Shown: piece by piece, positions 43,082-50,781 of the stretch
Position numbering within the stretch: position 1 is the first letter of the stretch
Layout: each line of letters opens with the position of its first letter
Notes under the pieces: generated by a model
Told to the model about the DNA's origin: nothing
The model's input: the letters and a program-made list of their open reading frames with translations, nothing else
The model's database searches: none
Program-made: the position numbers and the translations under genes
Assembly (NCBI RefSeq): GCF_011044495.1
Contig: NZ_CP049143.1
Coordinates: 7,068,001-7,132,000, forward strand
Direction: 5' to 3'
Source of the DNA: Roseimicrobium sp. ORNL1
GTDB taxonomy: Bacteria; Verrucomicrobiota; Verrucomicrobiia; Verrucomicrobiales; Verrucomicrobiaceae
Length of the DNA stretch: 64,000 nt

Positions 43082-43717
43082 TCAGCGCTTGACCGCCTTC
43101 TGAGCTGCATTGTAGCTGCTGATAAGGCAGCGATAACTTGGCAGATGGTTCGAGAAGAGTGTGGCAAGCCCCTCGATGTCATTACGCCAATCGCGATGAA
43201 GTTCACAGGCGACGCCGAACCACGTCATCATCTGCGCTCCAGCCGCCTGCATGCGGAACCACGCTGCATCGCGGGTGGTCTTGTTGAAGGTGCCCGAAGC
43301 GTCTGCGACCACAAACACTTCATATCCTTCCTCCAACGCGGACAACGCCGGGAAAGCAACACACACCTCGGTGACGATGCCGGCGATGAGCAGTTGTTTC
43401 TTGCCCGTGGCCTTCACGGCCTTCACAAAATCCTCATTGTCCCAGGCATTGATGTTGCCTGGTCGGGCGATGTAGGGCGCCTTGGGGAATTTCTCCTTGA
43501 GTTCAGGTACCAACGGCCCGTTGGGTCCGTCCTCAAAGCTTGTGGTCAGGATGGTTGGAAGCTTGAAGTACTCCGCGATATCCGCCATCGCGAGCACTCC
43601 GTTCTTGAAGTCGTCCGGAGAGAAGTCCTGGACCAGATTGGTGAGGCCTGCCTGGTGGTCTACCAGAAGGACAGCTACATTGTTTTTGTCGAGTCGGTTA
43701 TATTTGAATTCGCTCAT
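43082..43717 (-). CDS. Isochorismatase-family hydrolase, YcaC-like
   Basis: 211 residues. The isochorismatase-like fold shows VAVLLVDHQAGLTNLV (catalytic Asp), AWDNEDFVKAVKATGKKQLLIAGIVTEVCVAFPALSALEEGYEVFVVADASGTF (with the catalytic Cys in TEVCV and the cis-peptide segment), and WFRMQAAGAQMMTWF. These match the YcaC subgroup, hydrolases of unknown natural substrate (amidase-like). Cytoplasmic. It lies head-to-head with a LysR gene (43828), 110 nt apart, the usual arrangement for a LysR-regulated target. Confidence 0.93.
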   Translation of the reverse strand: MSEFKYNRLDKNNVAVLLVDHQAGLTNLVQDFSPDDFKNGVLAMADIAEYFKLPTILTTSFEDGPNGPLVPELKEKFPKAPYIARPGNINAWDNEDFVKAVKATGKKQLLIAGIVTEVCVAFPALSALEEGYEVFVVADASGTFNKTTRDAAWFRMQAAGAQMMTWFGVACELHRDWRNDIEGLATLFSNHLPSYRCLISSYNAAQKAVKR

Positions 43718-43827
43718 GGCATCTCCTTTGTGAGTTCACGGTGGCCCAGCATCGTCGGGCAAAAAATTGCAGCCGGAAAATACTTCGTTGTTTGCCTCAC
43801 CATGCCCGGCAGGTATGCTTCTCTCTG
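43718..43827. promoter_or_regulatory. Divergent promoter region between YcaC-like and LysR genes
   Basis: 110 bases between two head-to-head starts. LysR proteins usually bind a T-N11-A site in such a region and repress their own gene while activating the divergent one. I did not find a unique convincing T-N11-A palindrome by eye. Nothing else is seen here. Confidence 0.5.
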
Positions 43828-44712
43828 ATGGAACTGCGCCACCTCAGATATTTTGCGGCTGTCGCCCAAGAGGAAAACATCACGCGCGCAGCGGCGAAGT
43901 TGCATGTGGCGCAACCAGCCCTCAGCCGGCAAATTCGCGATCTAGAACTGGAGCTGGGGGTGGCCCTTTTCGAGCACAACGCCCGCTCCGTCCGGCTGAC
44001 CGAGGCCGGACGTGTATTCCTGAAAAGCGCCACCGCGACCCTCAAACACGCGGAACTGACAGCGCAGTCTGTCCGGAAGTATGCCAGCGGACACTTGGGA
44101 GAAATTCACATCGGCTACGCAGCGTCCCTGACAGTCGAACTTCTGCCGCGTGCCATCAACCGCTTCCAGCAGAAGCATCCGCGCGTCCACGTGCAGATCC
44201 ACGACCTTTCCACGGAAGGCATGCTGGCCGGGTTGCGGGATGGTACCCTTCATATCGCACTCCTGGTGCGCCCCTCCACTCCAGCTTTGGGTGGATTGAT
44301 CTATGAGGAAGCCGTCCATTTCCGACCCGGTGTGGCCCTGCCAGTCACTCACCCTCTGGGAAATTTGGACGCCATTCTCCCTGCCCATTTGTCCGGCGAA
44401 CATATTCTGGCCTATACCCACGCAGACTATCCCGAGTATCACGTGTGGCTGAGGGGGATCCTCAAAAGAGTGCGTCCATCCCCACGAATCGTTGCGGAAT
44501 ATGACAGCTCCACAAGCTTGATCGCCGCAGTCGAATCCGGCTGTGGCATTGCCTTGGTTCAAGTGGGATTTGAAAAACTCGCGGGAGCGCGGTTACTCAC
44601 CCGACCGCTCGACGCCCGGGATTCGGGTTTTTCTTTTGGGGTCGCAAGACGCAAGGATGATGTTTCGGAAACCACTCTGCATTTTGTAGAATCCATCCAA
44701 GCGCAGTGCTGA
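43828..44712 (+). CDS. LysR-family transcriptional regulator
   Basis: 294 residues from ATG 43828 (MELRHLRYFAAVAQEENITRAA), the family's usual start. The winged HTH is in ITRAAAKLHVAQPALSRQIRDLELELGVALFEHNARSVRLTEAGRVFL. The substrate-binding domain has the CbnR/BenM-like opening GEIHIGYAASLTVELLPRAINRFQQKHPRVHVQIHD, suggesting an aromatic-like effector. It is divergent from the YcaC-like hydrolase and presumably regulates it. Confidence 0.95.
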   Translation: MELRHLRYFAAVAQEENITRAAAKLHVAQPALSRQIRDLELELGVALFEHNARSVRLTEAGRVFLKSATATLKHAELTAQSVRKYASGHLGEIHIGYAASLTVELLPRAINRFQQKHPRVHVQIHDLSTEGMLAGLRDGTLHIALLVRPSTPALGGLIYEEAVHFRPGVALPVTHPLGNLDAILPAHLSGEHILAYTHADYPEYHVWLRGILKRVRPSPRIVAEYDSSTSLIAAVESGCGIALVQVGFEKLAGARLLTRPLDARDSGFSFGVARRKDDVSETTLHFVESIQAQC

Positions 44713-44799
44713 TCTGACACTGTGAGCCCCTTATCACGCAGGTGGCAAGGTGCGACCTGTGGTTGCCCATTTCTGAATCCTGCGCCACGCTCGCGCCCC

Positions 44800-45696
44800 A
44801 TGGCTTCCCCGCGCAGTTTCCGTCTTGAAATGCTCCAGGTGGCGCGACTCGCGCCCAAGTTGCTGGGCGAATCAGCGTCGCTGGTGGAGAAGTTCCTCCT
44901 CTCCCAAGTGACGCCGCAGGGCGGCTTCGCCGATCGCCAGGGAAAGCCGGACCTGTATTACACCGTCTTCGGCCTGGAGTCCCTGCTCGCGCTTCGTGTG
45001 GAGGCCCCGCAGGAGAAAGTCTCTGCCTACCTGCGCACCTTTGGTCATGGCGAGGGGCTTGATTTTGTTCACGCGTGCTCCCTGGCGCGCTGCCATGCGA
45101 ACCTGGGCGGCCAGTTCATTTCCCAATCAGACAAGCACGGCCTTGCCGACCTCATTGAAACCTACCGCACCCCGGATGGTGGCTACCATGGCACGCGCGG
45201 CAGACCGGCAGGCTCTGCGTATGGCGGTCTCCTCGCCTGGGGCGCCTACAACGACCTGAACCTGCCGATGCCGCAGGAAGAACGTCTCGGAGAGGCCCTG
45301 GCAGCGCTGGCCCTGGCGGATGGCTCCTTCGCCAACGAACCCGGCATGCGCGAAGGCACCACCACCACCACGGCAGCGGCGGTCACGCTGGCGCGTCATC
45401 TTTCGTTTCCACTACCGACCGGCACCGGAGCATGGCTGCTCAAGCAGGTGCACCCCAGCGGTGGCTTCCTGGCCACACCGCGCGCGCCACTGCCGGATCT
45501 GCTCAGCACCGCCACGGCACTGCATGCGCTGGAGGGACTGCAGATCCCCTTCGGCCACATCCGCGAGATCTGCCTCGACTTTATCGACAGCCTCTGGACA
45601 GCCGAGGGAGGATTTTATGGTCACTGGGCCGATGACCATCTCGACGCCGAATACACCAGCTATGGATTGCTGGCGTTGGGGCATCTAAGCTCCTAG
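44800..45696 (+). CDS. Prenyltransferase/squalene-cyclase-repeat protein
   Basis: 298 residues from ATG 44800. It folds as repeated alpha-helical pairs with glycine-rich turns: QGGFADRQGKPDLYYTVFGLESLLAL, DGGYHGTRGRPAGSAYGGLLAW, DGSFANEPGMREGTTTTTAAAVTLA, SGGFLATPRAPLPDLLSTATALHAL and EGGFYGHWADDHLDAEYTSYGLLAL. The series resembles the beta subunit of protein prenyltransferases/geranylgeranyl transferase II, with ~5 repeats. No catalytic Asp-rich DxDD of squalene-hopene cyclases is visible, and the zinc ligands of eukaryotic beta subunits are only partly matched (DxxxxxxxY). Function is unknown. Same strand as the LysR gene, 87 nt after it. Confidence 0.83.
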   Translation: MASPRSFRLEMLQVARLAPKLLGESASLVEKFLLSQVTPQGGFADRQGKPDLYYTVFGLESLLALRVEAPQEKVSAYLRTFGHGEGLDFVHACSLARCHANLGGQFISQSDKHGLADLIETYRTPDGGYHGTRGRPAGSAYGGLLAWGAYNDLNLPMPQEERLGEALAALALADGSFANEPGMREGTTTTTAAAVTLARHLSFPLPTGTGAWLLKQVHPSGGFLATPRAPLPDLLSTATALHALEGLQIPFGHIREICLDFIDSLWTAEGGFYGHWADDHLDAEYTSYGLLALGHLSS

Positions 45697-45888
45697 TTTA
45701 AAGACGCATATATACATGCTGAAATATGCACGGTAGTACTCACCTCCACGCCGAGACATTTCTCTTGCCAGAGAAGTGCCGGATACTTAAGTTTGATAAA
45801 GGATCTGGATACATTTTGACGCTATTACCGTGAACAATATGGTTTTAGTGATTCCTTAGGTCCTGTACTTGCTATTCTCTGGTTGCTC
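45697..45888 (+). promoter_or_regulatory. AT-rich upstream region of the Roadblock/MglA operon
   Basis: 192 bases with clearly lower GC than both neighbours. A TTGACG hexamer is at 45816-45821, but no good -10 stands at the usual 16-18 bases from it (CAATAT at 45835 is only 13 away). The AT-rich character fits a promoter; the exact boxes are not certain. Confidence 0.35.
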
Positions 45889-48800
45889 ATGGCCTTCTCC
45901 ATTCGCAGTTTCTTCGGCAAAGATAGACGGCCCAACCCTGCCGCCCCGGGATCTCCGACGAATCAAAGCAGCGCTCGCCCTCCTTCGGGTGCGAACCCAT
46001 TTCAGGCTGCACCCAAACACGCTCTCGCTGCCAGTCCCTCCAAACCAGCAGCGAATCCGGCATCTGCGCCAGCGCTCATGAACTCTCCTTTCACACCTTT
46101 CACCCCCGCTGACTCGGGACGGACGGAACTGACTGTGGGAGACATCCTCCCTGGCTTGCCCCCGGAGGTCGCAAACAACCGGCAGATTCCCCTGAGCGAG
46201 CCCCTGCATCTGGCAGAGGAGGTGGTGGAGCGCGCCCTTTCCACTGGGCAGCTCGCGATCCCACTTTTTGAGATCTACCGCGTATGCCCGGCGCTCTTTT
46301 CCGCGCCCATTTCTCCGGAAGACAAGCGCACCGCACCCATCCCACCGCACAAGATTGCCGCATTGATTCCCAAAGGACCCGCTGCGGCAGTTCCCGGCAC
46401 CGGCGTAGGTCTGGGCGGCAGTTCGCCTTTTGCCATCGCGACCCCCGGTTCTGCGCCGGGATTCCCGGGTGGGCAGGCGCCGAAGAGCAGCTTGTTCTCG
46501 CCCTTCGTCCAATCGGACAACGACAGCGATACCACGGAAGTTCCTACCCTCTTTCGGCCATCGCCGTTCAACTTCGGTGCGCCGACTTCGGAATCCAGGC
46601 AGGCGCCGGCCACGCCGCCGCAAGCCCCCCCGGCACCGGCGGCTTCACCATTTGGCATGGCGGGCAGTCCTCCTGAGTCCCTTCTGAACGGCCCTGCACC
46701 CGGGGTGCCCAATCCCTTTGCTCCCTCCTCTGCCTCGTCGTTTTCGGCCATGGCTTTCGGCACGCCGCTTCCTGGCTCGAGCGGAGATGCTCCCCAGGCC
46801 CCAGCGCCCGCCCAGCAGCAGGCGCCGACTCCCGCGACGCCGCTGTCTCCTTTCAGTCGGGCAAAGACTGTCACTGGCGCCATCGACATCTCTCGGTTTG
46901 CCCCCAAAGCCGGAGGGGTGTCAGCCGATGCGCCAGCTCCCGCACCCCCGCCGCCGCTATGGTCCGGCGACTCCCCCTTTGCCTCTACGCCTGAGTCCGG
47001 ATCGGCGGCACTTCCCCCGACGGCTTCTTCGAACATCAGCCCCTTCAGCGTGCCGGTGGAGACCTCTCCCTCCGCACCACAGCCACAGGAATCCCCAGCA
47101 GCCCCCGGCTCCGCCGGTGGACCGAACTGGATGCCCTCGCCGACGAAGCCCGGTATCGGAGCCAGCCCGTTCGCCGGATTCGCCGTTCCGCCGCCGGCGC
47201 CACCGATTCCGCTTCAGGCCCTGCCGAAGGAGGCTGTCGAGGCCGCAGAATCCTTTTTTGCTGATCCGGCTCCGGTGTTGCACCCAGCAGAAGCCGAGAT
47301 CCCAGCGCCGACGATTCCCGCAGCGGGCATGCCTGCGTTCCCCGGCTTCTCCCCCACTCCCGCGAACTCGCAACCACCGCCCCTGCAGCCCAGTCCCTTC
47401 ACTCCGGCACCAGAGATGGCCCGCCCGGCACAAGCCCAGGCTCCTGCGAACATGAATCCTTTTGAGCGGATTCAGGCGCTGAGCCGTCCGGAGGTTTCGC
47501 AGGCGCCGACTCCCACTCCCGCCCCGGCTTCCGAAACCCAGGCTCCTGCCGCTGCTGCACCTGCTCCTGCTCCGGTCTCGGTGTTTGCCTCCATGTTCGC
47601 GCCCGCTCCGGAATTGCGCGTCGTACCATCCCACCCTGGCCATGCATCCACTTCCTTGGAAAAGGTCACGCTGAGCCTCGCCTCCGTGTTGAGGGACTGC
47701 AAAACCAACGATATCGGCATCAGTCCGGATCACATCCCTTCCTGGGTGCGGGTGAATTTGCCGCTGGATCTTATTCGCCCACAACTGCTGAGCGGAAAGG
47801 TGACCCTGCGGGTGACCCAAGTGGTGGCCGCACTGGATCCTGAGCTCCGCACGCTCATCACGCCTTCCCGACCGGATCTCGCGGTGGATCTCCCGTTAAA
47901 CGATCTCCGCAAGGCCCTGCCCAACGAGCCGTTCCCCGAGCCGGCTACGGCCGCGCCCGCGCCCACCGAACCAGAAGCCATCCCGGCGCTGTTCCAGCCC
48001 TTCACGCCTTCTGCGCCGCCTGCCGCACCCACACCCGTTCATGCGCCGGACCTCGTGTTTGGCACGCCGACGACGCCCCCGCCTGTCCGTCTTTTCCCCG
48101 AGCCCGAGCTTGAGCCCCTGCCTCAATCGCAACCGCAAGCGGAAGCCCAACCGGAAGTCACCAGCAGTGCCTGGCCTCTGGCGCCCGGCACACCGGAACC
48201 GGAACCCATTCCCGCGGTAGAATCCGAGGAAATCGCTTCTGCCTTCTCCTTCCTGCAGGATGAGCCTGAAATCTCCGAAGCACCCGAGCCCTTCCTGGAC
48301 GAAGCGGTGCTCGCCAACATGGCGCCTGTAGCCGAAGAAGCTGCGCCTGCGCCTGCTGCTCCGGTTGAAGTGCCAACGCCTGAGCCGACGCCTGCACCAG
48401 CGCAGGCACCGGCTCCGGCCGCAGAGACAGCGACACCTTTACTGATCCCAACCCCCCCCCGCCCTGCCGTATCCGAATCTGCAGGCATTACCAAATCCGC
48501 CATCCGAGTGATCCCTCAAACATCCGCAAGCCAAAGCGCCAGCCAGATGCTGCTGCGCGCCCTGTTGAACACTGACGAACCGCTGGACCTGCCAACCGTC
48601 ACGCACCTCCTGGCATGCCAGCCCGGCATCGTAGCCGTGGCATGCCTGCGCGACGGGCTCTGCCTCGCCGCCGCCGGAAACGGCAGCGCGGAAGCCGAGC
48701 ATTTCCTCACTCAAGCGCCGAAGCTGCACCACCATGTGCAGCCCCTGATCCAGCTCACGGGTTCGGTTGATACCGAAACCTTCAGCATGAACAGCGGTCC

Positions 48801-48945
48801 GCTGGTCATCACCTTCTCGCTGCAGAGCGAGCTGACTCTCGGCGTGCTGCATGATCCGCGCACCCAGGGACCTGCCCTCCGTGATCGCATCACGCTCATC
48901 GCCCGCGAACTCATCCCGCTCGCCAAGCCTCCTGCTTCTGCGTGA
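45889..48945 (+). CDS. Giant Pro/Ala-rich Roadblock/LC7 (MglB-like) protein
   Basis: 1,018 residues from ATG 45889 (MAFSIRSFFGK). Most of it is Pro/Ala/Ser-rich and disordered. Ordered parts: (a) a ~85-residue domain coded at 46117-46380 (ELTVGDILPGLPPEV to KIAALIP); (b) a similar domain at 47659-47928 (VTLSLASVLRDC to LRKALP); (c) a C-terminal Roadblock/LC7-like domain at ~48529-48930 (LLACQPGIVAVACLRDGLCLAAAG, LVITFSLQSELTLGVLHDP), the fold of MglB, the GTPase-activating partner of MglA. Thirteen (S/N)PF motifs punctuate the first linker. The gene is 39 nt upstream of an mglA-like gene. Likely role: a scaffold and GAP for the GTPase in cell polarity or surface organisation. No signal peptide. 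Confidence 0.82.
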   Translation: MAFSIRSFFGKDRRPNPAAPGSPTNQSSARPPSGANPFQAAPKHALAASPSKPAANPASAPALMNSPFTPFTPADSGRTELTVGDILPGLPPEVANNRQIPLSEPLHLAEEVVERALSTGQLAIPLFEIYRVCPALFSAPISPEDKRTAPIPPHKIAALIPKGPAAAVPGTGVGLGGSSPFAIATPGSAPGFPGGQAPKSSLFSPFVQSDNDSDTTEVPTLFRPSPFNFGAPTSESRQAPATPPQAPPAPAASPFGMAGSPPESLLNGPAPGVPNPFAPSSASSFSAMAFGTPLPGSSGDAPQAPAPAQQQAPTPATPLSPFSRAKTVTGAIDISRFAPKAGGVSADAPAPAPPPPLWSGDSPFASTPESGSAALPPTASSNISPFSVPVETSPSAPQPQESPAAPGSAGGPNWMPSPTKPGIGASPFAGFAVPPPAPPIPLQALPKEAVEAAESFFADPAPVLHPAEAEIPAPTIPAAGMPAFPGFSPTPANSQPPPLQPSPFTPAPEMARPAQAQAPANMNPFERIQALSRPEVSQAPTPTPAPASETQAPAAAAPAPAPVSVFASMFAPAPELRVVPSHPGHASTSLEKVTLSLASVLRDCKTNDIGISPDHIPSWVRVNLPLDLIRPQLLSGKVTLRVTQVVAALDPELRTLITPSRPDLAVDLPLNDLRKALPNEPFPEPATAAPAPTEPEAIPALFQPFTPSAPPAAPTPVHAPDLVFGTPTTPPPVRLFPEPELEPLPQSQPQAEAQPEVTSSAWPLAPGTPEPEPIPAVESEEIASAFSFLQDEPEISEAPEPFLDEAVLANMAPVAEEAAPAPAAPVEVPTPEPTPAPAQAPAPAAETATPLLIPTPPRPAVSESAGITKSAIRVIPQTSASQSASQMLLRALLNTDEPLDLPTVTHLLACQPGIVAVACLRDGLCLAAAGNGSAEAEHFLTQAPKLHHHVQPLIQLTGSVDTETFSMNSGPLVITFSLQSELTLGVLHDPRTQGPALRDRITLIARELIPLAKPPASA

Positions 48946-48984
48946 TTACCATTCCCTGTTAGCGATCCGCTCACGTTCACTCCC

Positions 48985-49713
48985 ATGGCTGTCATTCACG
49001 AAGACCGCCGAACGGTCAGCTTCAAGATTGTCTACTGTGGCACGCCCATCGGCGGCAAGACCACCAACCTCCAGCACATTCACAAGTGCCTGGATCCTGC
49101 GTCGCGTGGTGAGTTGGTAAGCCTCTCCACGGCGGCGGATCGCACGCTCTTCTTCGACTTCCTCGCGGTGGAAGCCCCCATCATGGATGGATACACCGCG
49201 AAGTTCCAGCTCTACACGGTGCCCGGCCAGGTGGCGTACAACGCCACCTACCAGCTCGTGATGCGCCAGGCGGACGGCCTTGTCTTCGTGGCAGATTCCC
49301 AGCTCGACCGCATGGCGGACAACCTGAAGTCCTGGGAGATCTTCCACGCCAACCTGCGTGGCAACGGCCAGTCGCTCGAACGTGTCCCGCTCGTGCTGCA
49401 GTACAACAAGCGTGACCTGCCGAACGCGGCTCCGGTGGAGTACCTGGACTACCTGCTGAACAACGGCGAGCGCCGGCACTACAGCTTCGAGGCGAATGCC
49501 GCTCGCGGACATAATGTGCTCACCACACTCAATGCCATTTCCCACGAGGTGCTCACTCGTTTCTCCCAGTGCATGACGGAGAATACCTACGAAGGCGAGC
49601 AGCAGAACAGCCCTGCCGTGACGGCGGAGCAGATGTCCGGTGATGAGACCGACAGCTTCATGGCCCGCAGACGCGCCATGCTGGCACGACGCACCGATAG
49701 CGCCGCGAGATAA
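48985..49713 (+). CDS. mglA-like: MglA-type small Ras-like GTPase
   Basis: 242 residues. GTPase motifs: P-loop CGTPIGGKTTNLQ (~18-30; the GGKTTN form is specific to MglA), switch II TVPGQVAYNATYQL, MglA stretch MRQADGLVFVADSQLDRMADNLKS, and NKRDLP for guanine. The length exceeds MglA (~195) by a C-terminal extension (NTYEGEQQNSPAV ... FMARRRAMLARRTDSAAR) of unknown role. MglA cycles between GTP and GDP forms with MglB as GAP, setting cell polarity in Myxococcus. Here it follows a Roadblock-domain protein by 39 nt, the expected MglB-MglA order. Confidence 0.95.
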   Translation: MAVIHEDRRTVSFKIVYCGTPIGGKTTNLQHIHKCLDPASRGELVSLSTAADRTLFFDFLAVEAPIMDGYTAKFQLYTVPGQVAYNATYQLVMRQADGLVFVADSQLDRMADNLKSWEIFHANLRGNGQSLERVPLVLQYNKRDLPNAAPVEYLDYLLNNGERRHYSFEANAARGHNVLTTLNAISHEVLTRFSQCMTENTYEGEQQNSPAVTAEQMSGDETDSFMARRRAMLARRTDSAAR

Positions 49714-49780
49714 ATACACGCTGCAATGCGAGACCCACGTGGAGAATCGCGCCTCTGGATGCGTTGAAAGAGGCCCGTCC

Positions 49781-50602
49781 ATGATTCCTCCTCGCCTCAC
49801 CTCGTTCCTCCTCGCATTCGCGTTCCTCTTCTCCTGCGCCACCGCATCTACCTGCTTCGCTGCTCCACCAACATCTGCAGCGAGCTACGGTGAAGCTGCG
49901 TGCGAAGGTTCGTACAAGCGGCATGTGCAAGGCATCTGCACCAACGGCAAGGATGCCATCTACTGGTCATGGACCGAGGCGCTGGTGAAGACGGATCTGC
50001 AGGGTCATATTCTCAAAAACGTGCCTGCTGCCGATCATCATGGAGACCTGACCTATCACGACGGAAAGATCTACGTCGCGGTGAACCTCGGCAAGTTCAA
50101 CCTGCCTGCCGGGAAGGCAGATTCGTGGGTGTTTGTTTATGATGCAGACTCGCTCGCAGAACTCTCACGCCATCCCGTACCCGAAGCCGTCCACGGCGCT
50201 GGGGGCATGACCTGGAAGGACGGGCACTTCTTCATTGTCGGCGGCCTGCCCACGGACGGGAAAGAAAACTACGTCTACGAATACGATGACAAGTTTACCT
50301 TCGTCCGCCGACATGTGCTGGATAGTGGATACACCCTGATGGGAATCCAGACGGTGGAATATACCAACGGCACCTGGTGGTTCGGCTGTTACGGCAAGCC
50401 TCCCGTACTGGTGCGTGCCGATGAGAACTTCAAGGTGACCGGGAAATGGGAATTCAACGCTGCCGTTGGCATCATTGCCCTCCCGGATGGCCGGTTCCTC
50501 ATCGGGGAGAACAAGGTGGACAAGGAAAAGAAGAACACCGCGCGGGTGCGCTTCGCGCGGGTGGATGCGGAGAAGGGTCTGGTGCTGGAATCCGGGAAGT
50601 AA
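49781..50602 (+). CDS. Secreted beta-propeller-like protein
   Basis: 273 residues from ATG 49781 (MIPPRLTSFLLAFAFLFSCATA), the first start with a signal peptide. The mature part reads as repeated four-strand blades with recurring phrases: GICTNGKDAIYWSWTEALVKTDLQG, LTYHDGKIYVAVNLG, MTWKDGHFFIVGGL, NGTWWFGCYG, IIALPDGRFLIGEN. Such proteins bind or cleave small ligands, but no catalytic residues stand out. No family name is claimed. It follows the mglA-like gene on the same strand and may or may not share its promoter. Confidence 0.78.
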   Translation: MIPPRLTSFLLAFAFLFSCATASTCFAAPPTSAASYGEAACEGSYKRHVQGICTNGKDAIYWSWTEALVKTDLQGHILKNVPAADHHGDLTYHDGKIYVAVNLGKFNLPAGKADSWVFVYDADSLAELSRHPVPEAVHGAGGMTWKDGHFFIVGGLPTDGKENYVYEYDDKFTFVRRHVLDSGYTLMGIQTVEYTNGTWWFGCYGKPPVLVRADENFKVTGKWEFNAAVGIIALPDGRFLIGENKVDKEKKNTARVRFARVDAEKGLVLESGK

Positions 50603-50659
50603 ACTTTGTGGGGCAGATGCCGTGATCGACTACGCTGGCAACAGCAAAGCATCCCGTGA

Positions 50660-50735
50660 ACGTCTCGTGAGAAGAACACACCATACCAGGATGCAATGCT
50701 CTTCGGCGGACCACCTTGCGCGAAGCGCCTTGGAG
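50660..50735 (+). repeat. Left arm of a dispersed inverted repeat, split by IS110
   Basis: Begins ACGTCTCGTGAGA (50660-50672) and ends with 25 bases (50711-50735) that are the exact reverse complement of 52670-52694. The 38 bases between the two conserved blocks are similar in length in both copies. The copy stops at 50735, where the IS110 element begins; it resumes at 52486. Confidence 0.85.
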
Positions 50736-50750
50736 ATAGTCTGAGACGGT

Positions 50751-50756
50751 CTGCAA
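50751..50756 (-). promoter_or_regulatory. Candidate -35 box in the right end of IS110 (junction promoter half)
   Basis: Reads TTGCAG on the transposase strand. Linear, no -10 follows at the right distance. In the excised circle, the right end joins the left end through the core CT and the box would stand exactly 17 bases before TATAGT (52478-52483). IS110 relatives are known to build a sigma-70 promoter across that junction. Confidence 0.7.
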
Positions 50757-50781
50757 GCGTGGAATGATGATTTTGTTCACC

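Noticed and set aside
46718-47820. Long Arg/Pro-rich and Gly-rich frames on both strands
   Set aside because: They result from the Pro/Ala-rich coding sequence of the Roadblock scaffold read in other frames.
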